From contig NC_135199.1 of the NCBI RefSeq assembly GCF_050948175.1, positions 11,102,501-11,166,500 on the forward strand: a stretch of DNA of 64,000 nucleotides, given 5' to 3'. Each line of letters opens with the position of its first letter. Positions within the stretch are counted from its first letter, which is position 1. Source of the stretch: Xylocopa sonorina. Taxonomy: Eukaryota > Arthropoda > Insecta > Hymenoptera > Apidae. The position numbers and the translations under genes are program-made. The notes beneath the pieces are model-generated. The model made no database searches and was not told the DNA's origin. It saw only the letters and a list, made by a program, of their open reading frames with translations. Shown here piece by piece: positions 1-11,500 of the stretch.

Positions 1-682
1 GCATTTGTGGTTCGTCGTGTGTACGCACGACAATCGAGTCGAGATTTTTCTGTGTGGTAGAACAGGTCGAAAATTATCATCTGTGATAGAAAAAAAAAAA
101 AAGAACAAAATCGAAAGGGTCACTAAGCGGCAGATCGTTGCTTCGCTCTTAAAAAAGACGTAAAATCCTGGCTACTCACATATACTTAACTAGTGATTTC
201 ACCGATCAGGCTCTACTTGTTTTCCTCTCTTTTTTTTCTCATTTTTTTTCACTTAGTTTCTTTGTTTGGCATGAACAACAGTGAACCAGAAAGACGTGAC
301 TGTTGCTCATCGAAAGTAAATCGTGTATGTAATTTCGTAGCTTAGGAAGACAGTAAATTATTTGGAACGGCGATCGCGATAATAAACAATTGCATAGTTC
401 GCGTTCTCTTCTTTCCTCGTGCGTTTCACCGCGTCCCCTTTTCTCATCGTGCACGCTGCTTTTAAAATGTTCAACAAACGTTCCACGTTTGTTCGTCGAT
501 GGGTGCTGGAACGAACACAATTACGAAAGTGTATCTTATTACGAACATATTACGTATTATGAGCAATAAAAGTTGAGTCGGTGAAACTTTCTTAGGCCCA
601 ACGCGTTTCCTCCCTCTTGCCGATACTTTTGCACGCTTTACGTGGATGCAGATATTTACTTAAAATTCATAGCTTCGCAACA

Positions 683-689
683 AGAGAGA

Positions 690-731
<42 letters not shown>
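683..731. repeat. GA microsatellite
   Basis: 49 bases of AG repeats, interrupted twice by AT (gagata). It is a purine-only strand downstream of the receptor gene. Confidence 0.9.
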
Positions 732-734
<3 letters not shown>

Positions 735-1742
735 GCACCATCGTCCTCCATTCTTTCTCTTTTTTGTTTTTTATTTTGTGAAAATATGGCCCCATTGTTA
801 CAGGCTCGATGTAAATTTCGGAAATTCTTCAATATCTCTTCTTCCTTTCCCCACTCCCTTTTTGTTCCTGAGTCTGCAACACAGGTATCGTTTAATTCCA
901 TGTCATTCGCATCAACGATCGTGATCCTTTCTTCTCCTGATTATTATACTTTATTCCGTTGTCGATGGTTCTCAATTTTTAAAAACTCGTGTCGATTTGA
1001 AACTATATACGTTGTGTGTAAAATATAATGTTTCGGTCCCATTTTTCCTTTTCCTTTCGCGATTCACCCAAAAAATTGCATTCTTCGAGGTGCTCTCCAA
1101 GTTTGGTAGAAATTTCTTTTTGACGTAAACTAGGAAATTAACATCCACATTTATGCATTTGTGGAAAATGTACTCGGTATTAAAGAAATGCAGAATGCAA
1201 GTACACGTAATAATAATATATTTGCGGAGAGTAAAACGAAAATATCTATCTGGTTTTCATTTCTTTAGTGATAGTTATAAAAATATGAATTTTTATAAAT
1301 ACACGCATTTCTAACCGATGTTGTTGACCATCCTCGGAGATCATCTCAAATACAAATTCTTCAGCAATGTATTCTTTCAAGGGATCACGTTAATGCAAAT
1401 GGCATGAAATGGAACTCTCTTTAAGGTCTTTCCCATGTTAATTTTACATTGTGTACACGTTTGCTTTACGTATCTTTCCGTTCGCTTTGCAACATTAATA
1501 ACAAAACCACGTACCGGAATTCGCCTGGCTTTAACGCTTACATTTAGAAACGTATCTCTTGCCCCTTGCAGTTAGTATGCTAATCCTTTCCGTGAAAGCA
1601 GGACAAGCATAACATCGCTGCTTAGGAATATGATTTTCAAAGGTCAAGAGATATGTTTAGTTTCAACTTTACATTCCGACCGCTTGTGTGCGTATGCTTT
1701 GAAAATCCTCGGTTTGAGCAGGCAAACAACAGTTAATTAGCC

Positions 1743-1748
1743 TTTAAT
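1743..1748 (-). terminator. Candidate polyadenylation signal of the nAChR gene
   Basis: The sense strand has ATTAAA here, about 650 nt past the stop. A GT-rich stretch (TGTTGTTTG) follows about 15 nt further on, as at many poly(A) sites. An AATAAA at 949-954 on the same strand is the next candidate. No transcript end can be proven from sequence. Confidence 0.25.
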
Positions 1749-2264
1749 CATTTCATTCGCGCGAAAAATTCGAAGACTCGCCGAAGCATCAGTCTTTCAG
1801 TCGTCAATACCAGGGACGAGAAAATTCTATTTCATTTGCATGCTCGCGAGAACACCAAAGCCCTTCCGGTTTCAATGAAATGCTTGCTTGGATCTGTCCG
1901 AATGTAAAGTACATTCGTAATCGCATTACAAATGAATAAATTTTTCCCTTAAAACGAGGATTGTAATGTTCGCAACAATTTATACGCGAGAATCGACATC
2001 GGCAAATGAATCGAGATTCAAGCGGTAGAAATAGGAAGTAGTTCCGAATGGCTGAACAAACATTGTCAACGATATATTATATATTACCAATTGTTTTTGG
2101 ATCGAGAAAAAGTGGCGAGTGAGCGGATTAACGCTAAACAGACTTTTTCGTACAACCTATATAAGTACCATCGAAATGATTGACAGCGCTTGGGTGTTCA
2201 CCCCCAAAGAGTCCCTGGTCAACGTGAACGCATTTTATATTTGTCCTTACGTTGTTTGCGTAAT

Positions 2265-2365
2265 ACATTGTACATGTATATACGTGTGTAGACGTACGTA
2301 TATATGTATGCGTTTGGGTGTGTATTTATGTACGTGTGCGTGTGTGCGAGTATGCGTTGTACGTG
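2265..2365. repeat. Alternating purine-pyrimidine tract in the presumed 3' UTR
   Basis: About 100 bases dominated by GT, GC and AT steps (tgtgtgtg-, tacgta- and tatatg-type runs), ending about 30 bases past the receptor stop codon. Such alternating sequence favours left-handed DNA and is prone to slippage. Confidence 0.6.
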
Positions 2366-2396
2366 AAGGTAATAAACGAAACTGAACAATTGTCTC

Positions 2397-2594
2397 TCAG
2401 AGGCTCGTGTTCATGTGTGGTTTGGCAGTGGTGGAGGCGATCTCGGACAGTCGCACGTCGATGGGCATGCGATCGTCGTACAGCGTCGGCGCCTGCAGGA
2501 TGATCCCCGCCGTACCGACAACCACGGCTAGTGTAAAAATCCACAGGAATAGCCTGTCGAGCACCATCGCGACGTACTTCCAATCTTCCTTGAC
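2397..2594 (-). CDS. nAChRa4: nAChR alpha coding exon 12 (M4 and C-terminus, stop)
   Basis: 198 nt, residues 490-554 and the TGA stop at 2397-2399. [20 protein letters not shown] leads into M4 (about 497-519). A short extracellular tail with [11 protein letters not shown] follows. The acceptor is CCGCAG|GTC. Confidence 0.95.
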   Translation of the reverse strand, partial: VKEDWKYVAMVLDRLFLWIFTLAVVVGTAGIILQAPTLYDDRMPIDVRLSEIASTTAKPHMNTSL

Positions 2595-5500
2595 CTGCGG
2601 ACCACACCCCTTTCGATTAATCGCGATTACTTTTCGGATCGTACGCGGAACATTTTTACGTACTCTGGTGGAGTCCTCTTCCCTCTTCGTATGGTCGGCT
2701 ATGAAACGAATGCCTTCGATGGCCTTGTACAGTTCTGGGCAGTGATGCCAATGATGAAGCGTGTTACAGAGAGCGTCCACGCTCTCCTCGGTCGGCAGTT
2801 GCGGTGGAGGAGCAGCCGTGGCCGCTGGTGAGCCGTGAATGCGGCACGCGCTTCCCAAATTCACCGCTTCCAATTCCCTGACGGAGCGAATATATTTTTT
2901 CTTTCGCGATTCAACTTCGACAGACCTCCGATCGAGATATCTACGTACCGAGGGTGTAATTCGTCCCGCGAATCGAGACTCGGGAACAGAACGGAGGACT
3001 CAACCAGCTCCGAGGCCGAAGTCTCTACAAAGAGAGATGGATCCCGTAATTCGAGACCGTTGCACGTTCGGACCATCACCCGTTGACCGTGATGACCACC
3101 CATGCTACGTTTGTCTATCTGGTACTGCGGCCTGGTGGGATATCGAACGGAAAAGATACAGTTAGGAGATACCAACGATACCAATAATCTCAATAAAATT
3201 GATCAGTAAACAATACGTTTGGATATTTCAACTTTGTACCTACAAGTATCAAATTCGTATTGTTCTCTACGATTTTTTGTACAACAAGCAGTTATCGTTA
3301 AAGCTCTAACGGAACTAGTTGCAACTGTATGTATAGAAATGTATATTTACAAATGTTTCTTCGAAGAATCTTTTCTATACTAAATCGTATTATCGAAATG
3401 ACACTTCGCTTGTACAGGCGATATGATCGTAGTAAGGCGATGGTATCAAGCATGTCGATGGACGTGGCGACAATTTCTCATAATCGATGCGATCAATTAC
3501 ATACTGGGCTCAGAGTTACGTTGCAAAATGGCGTGGAGAAAAAGTTCCAACAAGGTGTTACGGCTCAGTGCTGAATTGTGCATAACGTTGGTAACGGGAC
3601 TGTCGGACTATCGTGTTAGCATTTACAGTGACTAATGTGCAGGATTCCGAATCGTTCGAACGAGACAAATGGATCTGCGATTCCTGTTCGGTTCCTGCCC
3701 TCCTGTGAATGTCTTCGTCTCCTTACTCATCGCAATCTCAGCTTTCTACAATATTTTCAACGTTTCAATGTATCTTCGATATCTTCCCCTTCCTGCGATT
3801 CGTGCATTGCGGTTCCTCGTACGTTTTGTCCCAGGAAATTGGTGCAAGTGAAACGAAGGAAACCAAGATCATCGTCTCGCTTGTACTACAATCCTCACGG
3901 TGCGCAATTGTATTTACAGAGTTTGTTTGCAACTCGACCGAAACTGGAGATCGGTAAGTGTGTACAAATTCGATTCGAAGTTTGGTGAACAGAGAAAGAG
4001 AAAGAGAGCGTGAGGTGAGAAGGGGGTTAGAGAAAAATATAGAGAGACAGCGAGAGTGGCAGTGGTTGTGCTAATGGTTGCAGACACGACGTGACACTAA
4101 CGTCACGCGCGAGGCCACTAATGAACGTTCTAATGCTGCTTGGCATAGGCCCAACGGCTGGTCCGAATGCTCGGTAGAATCATATCTTGCCTGGAATCGT
4201 AATCGGATCTCTTCGAAGACGTATTATACCTGCGCATCACCAGTAGTCTTGGCAGAACATGGATAAAAACACGACGGACCCACGGTGCCATCACGTGCGT
4301 CTGTGGCGACCGGAAGTGAACATTGAGGACTACCACGGTTACGCATATACTGAAAACAGACATCAGATTAGATTACGCTCTTCGTTTTACAGCTAACGAG
4401 TACACATCTTGGCAATGTTAAACGCATTAATTTAACAAATTTAGTCCCCTTTAATTTGTGTGCTGGAAACTTGTAACTAGATTGGAGTCGCGCGAGTTGA
4501 AAAAGTTCAATGCCAATTAAAGTATCCACCGTAGGATCTCCAGCACGAACAAACTGGAATTAATATTAAAGGGCGGCCAGATGCAACTTGGCTATAGTAC
4601 ATGCGACTTGCAGTTTGATTGATTAACCCTTTGAGTACCAGAGAAACTGCCCGCAAAGGTATCAACGCCGTGGTCACGATTCCACCGTGGGACACACAAC
4701 CTCCGCACCCTCTCGAAGGCGCTCAAAGGGTTAATCGCAATCGCAGCCCGATCTCATCCGAAAATTTGTAATACTTATCGACAAAGTTGTACCTGAAAGT
4801 GTCTAGGATCATGGTGAAAAGGACGAATTTACCGAGGAGCGGTACCACGAGCGATGTGGGCGGGATAATTTCGGCCAGCAGGAGGAAGAACACAGTCAGC
4901 GACAGCAAAATCGAAATCGACAGGCTGACCTGCAAATTGAACGGTCGATTATGCCCGAACGGGTCCGAGAGCGATGTAAAATTAAAGGGAACATAGAATA
5001 GATAGAGGAAACACGGTGTAAAAAGGAAGGGGGGAAAGACAATATTCGAAGATCGAAGAGAACATATTCCGATTCGGCTCAGAATTTGAGGGGTGTGCTC
5101 GAGCAAAGTGAATTCGCCACAAAGAGACAAAGAGCCCTCGAGGTTAAGTGCGAAGAACAAAACGCTCCTTTCATTCCCTCATGACACAGTATTGTATCTG
5201 GAAACGTGTTAAGGTCGTGCCGTTGCTAGTAACAATATACGCGAATCGTATACACGCGCACGATTAAATGCAAATTAGAAAAAACGTAAACAACGTCGAG
5301 CGTATCGCGTTCGTTAAGAAATTCGTTTCTACTGTCGCGGATCTTTCGCTCGAATCCGCTTTAGAACGATCCCCTTTAAACTTGGAGCGCAACGTCAACG
5401 AAGCGGTGTTGTCTTAAAAAATTCATTTCCAATGAATACAGGCAACGTTTATTTACCGGATTCCGAATGCTGGTTACGAGAGGAAGATCCTTACGGAAGT

Positions 5501-8500
5501 AACGCCGAAAGTTTCGAGGCGGGCGACGGTGCGCTTGCACGGGAGAGGCAGACGTAACGCGGGCGTTTCGCGACAAGTCGCGGTGTAGGGTTGAAATCAG
5601 TAGGCAAACGAGAAACGAAGAACAAAGCCCGATTCGAGAGGGTATTGTTTCGCCGGGCTGGCAGCATTCATCTAAAGTAGCTAGCAGATTTGCCGTTCAA
5701 GCCGGATCCGTGCTCTTTGTCGCGATTGCCCTTTTCAAACGGGATTCTCCGTGAAATTTTTCTGTTTGGGCCACGGCGATGCACCGGCATCGAGAAGAAT
5801 CATCCTGGAAAGGGATGTGCTTTGATATCGAGACGACCGTTGTTTCGGGGGTGAAGATGAGAAACGCGACGGAGAATGGGGAACACGTTCGCTCGTGCTC
5901 GTCTCTTGAATAAATAATTAATATTATGTATCCTGAGAATTCGAAAACGCGTATGTAATTTAATAAACAGCAGTACCTATTGAAAACGAAAAGAAAAAGT
6001 ATTGTATCATCTAAGCCGTTTCAGTTTCGAAGTCCGAAGGGAGAAGTTCGACCGCGAACGTGCGGAAACAGTTGAAACTTAAGCGCGAGCCTCGATCTTC
6101 AGACGGTGTCCTCACCGGAACGAATCGAAGGTGTCGGCGAACGGTTGCGGATGGCACGCTGACATCTGACCTTCTCCCCCGTATTTTTCTCACCGCCTGG
6201 GACGCCCGCGCGACGGCCACCCTCTTTACCCTTTTCCACGGCTGTTTCGAGGCAGAACAATACGAGTGAATTATAGAGCCGCACACGGCGTCAAGTGGGT
6301 ATCGGCTCGAGGTCAAGAGTCCACGAGGAATGGAGGTCGAACGGCATTTAGAGGTTTGCATTCCGACGATGGATTTTGATATTTGACCCTATCCGCCCCG
6401 GAATTCTGATCGAACGAGTCGACTTCCATCGAGATCTACACCGCGAAACAATATTTCCCATCGCCCTCCTCGTTCAGAAGTTTCTCAGATTTTGTGAAGC
6501 ATGGGACACGCGCGCACTGTACTTTCTCCGAACAAATATTAATTATCGTATTTTATACGAATTTCTGTAATATTTAATCGAGTACTTAAGAAATTTGAAA
6601 GAAACTTTTTGGTTACTTTTACTACCTCGAGGGCGGGGGGTTGAACAATGGTTGCGTCGCGTTTAGCGGGAGGCTGCCACGAATTTAATATCCTTTATTG
6701 GCTTTACTTTCCTCTCGAATCGGCCTCGCACCAACCAAATTTATCGATACACTTTTCGCGACGCCCACCGGCTCGCGGTTCTTATATTAAACTCCCGGAA
6801 ACACCGGCGAACTTTACCCGCTCGTAAATCGCGCGGAACGATCGGCCATGCTTTACCCAGTAATTTAAAGCGGACGTTTCCCTGCGGATCCGCGGCTCGC
6901 GCTGAACCGAGCAGCTACGAGAATCTTTCATTGATTAAAAAAGAGCGTTAACACAAATGTTCACAATCATTTTTGTGCAAAATTCCGTCGACAGTTTTTC
7001 TCTCTTCTTTTTAATATCATTCCACGAGAGGAAGTATATTAATAAAAAAGAATAAATGTAATTAATACTAAATTGTGAAATATTTCGTTGAATAAATATA
7101 AATATAATTCGTATGTAATTAGTCGAGCGTATAATTAATCGGGACGTACAATTTGATGCTGAAACACGTAAACATGACACGTTAGGAAGTTGTATTTAAT
7201 TAGACGGGATTAAATTAATCGAGCAGGATGAAGCGTAAAGGGTGCAACAAAACCGGGAGAGAAAAAAGGGAGACACGAAAGGTTTACGGGCGAAATAAAT
7301 GCTTCCTACCTTCTCGCCACTGTCGCTTGGCAAATAGAAGACCAACACCGTGAGAAACGAGATACCCATGCACGGTATTATAAGGTTGACGGTGTAAAAC
7401 AGAGTCTTCCGTCTCATGGTGATGTTGAACGTGATGTCGAGGTAGGGCTCGTCGCAGCACGTGTAAAACTTTTCATTTCTGGAAATGAAAAAGCTGGTTA
7501 CACCCGCGTCTGGAAAGAACGCTCCGCCGCGGCGAGCGCGCGGATTGTTACCCCCGTAATTGGCTTTTAAACGGACGCGTGATTCTCTCCCTAGCGTGGA
7601 AACGGAGGAAACAAGGAAACGTTCCCCGAGATTTCGTTACGTTGATCACGCTTTCGTTTCGGATGGTATTCCGCGAGCAAATCCCCGGTTCGCTGGGAAT
7701 TGGGCTGGGCCGGGGTGGTAACAGGAAACGGGCGGTTCCACGGGGATCTGTCTTACCTCACGGCTGGGACTTCGAGGATGTCCCACTCGACGGAAGTGTA
7801 AAACTCCGTCAGATCGACGCCGATATCGACGATGTTGCTGCCCCGGATCTCGTCGATGTGTCGAAGATCGACCTGTGCAAGTTTTCGAAAAATTGATTAT
7901 TTCAATATTTCTGAACACGATTTTGTTAGATATACGCGAAATCAAATGAATTGTTTCTGGTTCGATGGCTGGTTCTTAATCGTTCGCTTTAATTGTTACT
8001 CCAACGAGGACTTATCAGTTTAATGACATAATTTCGTGAAAACAGGACGTATCAATCGGTTAGCCGAGGAAACGCGCGGCATTATGGTGGATGGGTTTGA
8101 TCCACTTGAACGATGAAATGCTACTCGATGTTCCTGATATTTGCGTCCATTTCTGCCTGTTAAGTCGGAGTTAACGAGATTCTCCGGCGCAGTTGGGCCG
8201 GAATCCTCGATTATTCCTTCGAGACAACGATTCGAGGCGAAACACCGGGATACTGCGCCATTTGACGCTGCAAAGTCGGCACTCGACACAGAAATTTCAG
8301 CCAAACTGCTCCGCGAAAATATACGACGGTTCATCGTACGAAAATAACAAACCTATTTAACTACGGTACATCAAAATTCGTCGAGAATCTCTCAACGATA
8401 ATTTATCGATGTAAATTTCGAAAATTAAGAAAAAATAAATTGATTGATCGAGCTTCAGTTTCGAAGGATTAATGATCTGGTCCGTCACTTAGGAGAACGA

Positions 8501-11500
8501 TGAAAATGAATTTCCAAAAGTATTTAGTCCAATAAAACGAAAATGATGCCAATTAAGTATAGGTATGGGCATTTAATAGAGGAAAACATCCCGTTCGATG
8601 ACAGGAATTGACGATCCTAACATCGACACGTGTGGTGTGTGTCCTAACCGATCGTTAAAAGCGTCTCGCGTAATCATCCCCTATGGAATGTCCATTTCGT
8701 ATCCCGTATATAATGCTGATCGATAGGGTATGTGCTTCTTATTAAATGAACCTGATGGATATCCCGTCGCCGCGTCTGATGACGCATGGACAACGTATTA
8801 CACCCGCGCGCACTCATTACACACACAAACGGTATGTATTATTCATCGAGTAGTATAGATATTTTACGCGATACTACTCGCGCCGTTGCACGACAATCGT
8901 CCAAGAATAATGACGCGAAAACGATCTCGCGCTGCCCACTTGTGGCTTCGTTACACGTGAATTCTTCTTCCGTTCGATCGTCCCGCGATTTTGTAATGAT
9001 GCGTCGATTAGCAGCTGTTTTTCTTCCATATACTTGTGATACGTGTTTAAAAAAAAATTGTAGAGATATTATCCATCGATCGTCAATTTGAATACGTTTT
9101 CACGGAGAAAACGACATGGAGTAGAATTCCATCGATCGATGCGATGATCGATCGGCGTCGGGTGAAAAAAAATGTGGCGACAGAGGCGCTTAATATCCGC
9201 AGAACCTCCACGTATCGCGTGGACGAGATATTAATCATTGGAAATTTATGTGCGTTTCATTCGGTGCACATCCGCGGCCGTGGTGCAGAGGCCTCATGAA
9301 TAGTGATAAGCCGGGCCGGGGTTTTCGTACGAGGCGTGCAATAACATGCAAATAAACAAATAGCCGGCGCCGTTCCCTACGAGTGACTCGCGCGCCGCGT
9401 TAATTCCACTTTCTTAATCTAATTTCCGGTACCCGCGGCGTCGATGCCTTCCGATTGCTTTGATACGCGGTCTGAACACGCGTTTCACGATCAGCGACCA
9501 TTTTATTCGCGACTGTACTCTTTTTCATCCTTCGTAGACGTACGAAACAAGAAGTTTTTAAAAAACCTATATGAAATATTTATTATTATTCTTCTCTTCC
9601 TCGAAACCCTTCACTCTTGAAAATGTAGCATTTGTGGATACAAGTGGAACGTGGGTATCGCAGGATTTTATATTCCCTAAAGCTAGTAAGCCAAAAATGG
9701 ACTTTCCTTGTACACCCGCGACTTATTGAGAGATTTATCCTCCCTCTTTTTTTATTGCGAATTGTGTTAGAAAGGGGTTGGAATATTTTAATGTTCCCTC
9801 TGTGGAAGCGAGTTAAAAATCGTTTTACAGAATGGTGTATAATTCAGTTCATATCTCAGCTGGAAGCTTTGAACACGCACTTCAATTTGCTGCGTGTGGG
9901 AAGGAGTTCTTATTAGTTGCGAGAAAGGCACGAGGGGGAAGTAAAAGAATGGTGGTCGTTACCTGGAAGCCATCGTAAGTCCACGAGCCGAACTTCATGA
10001 CGCACGTCTGCTCGTCGAACGGGAAGTATTCTACGTCGATCTCGCAGGAAGACTTGTATATCGCCGGTGGCTTCCACTCGACCCTGCCTGTATAATTTAG
10101 CGTCGCCTTCGTTGCCAGCGTCACCTCGAAATTACCGTCGGCACTGGACGAATCAAACGGATAAATTCACCGGTTAATCGATCGCGATACATCCACCCTC
10201 GTTAACGACGCCTTTCCGATAACAATTTCCCTTTGATAATACGAGCGCAAACTAGTAATGGGCAAATTATTTATTCATCTAATTATCGCGGCCAGTTCAT
10301 AAATATTCAAATCATGTCAGCTTCTATAAGTGACATTTGTTCGCCACTGCGGGAACCTAATTTATGTTGCGAATAAACCTATTTAGGTGAGCTTTTTGTT
10401 ACTCGCGAATATGCCAGCTTCTATCACGGAACGAGTTAAATATTCCGCCAATTGTTTTGGCGTTAATAGTTGAAACAATGGAGTGAATAGGTAACGCGGA
10501 AGAGAGTAAATGAAGTTCCGTCAGGAAAATTTGGAAACTTCGGGGGTCACTCGAAGCAGTTCTCCAAATAATTCAAGGCGATCTCTCGTTTCGAAGTTAG
10601 AACGACTGGCTGTATATTGAGATTAATTTGCGGAGGGATTAAAAGATAGCCTTACTTGTTGTACAAAACTATATCGGGCCTCCATATATGATCGGATGGG
10701 ACGTGCAGCATTTCCACCCCACCATATTCCTTTGGATCCCATTTTAACTTGTAATCGTACCATGACTGCAAAGAAACAACAATTAAATTAGACAAGAAAT
10801 TCACGCGAAGGATGACGAAGAAGGTTGACGCAAATATTTCTGAATATCGATGCGAGGATCGATTTTAAAGGTGCAACAGGAAATGGCACCCCTTTTTTCA
10901 CAGCTCCGTGAGCAGGGCGCGAGGATATTCGAGCTCGAAGGTCTAGGGATATTCGAGGGGTAAATTACGAAGCATACGGAAACGTGTCCCAGAATCGTTC
11001 CTGTTTCCTGTATCATTCGTGCGCCGTTGCCCGATTATCGCCCGGCTGTTCGTTCTTTTCAAGCTGTTCCGCCAACGGATTGTTTCCGTGGAAAACGGGT
11101 GCCTGCCACCGGCAGCAGGCTTACTTTGTTCGCGACGTTCAACAGTTTTGACGCATGTCAGCTCTCACCCTCATCGGATCAGATTCCCGGTGAAATTAAT
11201 TAAAACGAAAGGAAGGATGAAACGGAACCGTGATAGGGTGTACACGTTGGGCAAAGTGCCCGGAATTGCACATATCTATCTCGCGTTACGCCATTGTTCC
11301 GAGTGTTCCTTTTTTGCGAGGGGAGTGAGAGGAAAAAACACGCGAAAAACAAAGTCACGGAGAGCTTGGAAATATTAAAAGCATAATTTAAATTGGGAAT
11401 GAAATTTATTCGTCGATAGTGAATCGATGTCACCGGACGTTGTAACTATTTTTTATTTCGCACGATTGAAATGTTTCGCACATTTTTACGTCGATTGTGG

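Larger units (their letters stand above)
1..2396. other. Downstream flank and 3' UTR of the nAChR gene
   Basis: AT-rich sequence with the presumed 3' UTR at its right end and the GA microsatellite. Short open frames here (up to about 90 codons) have no recognisable domains and are rich in low-complexity residues. No other gene is supported. Confidence 0.6.

Noticed and set aside
4051..4075. TGGCAGTGGTTGTGCTAATGG, reminiscent of miR-34
   Set aside because: Only the seed region agrees; the rest needs rearrangement and no precursor stem is seen.
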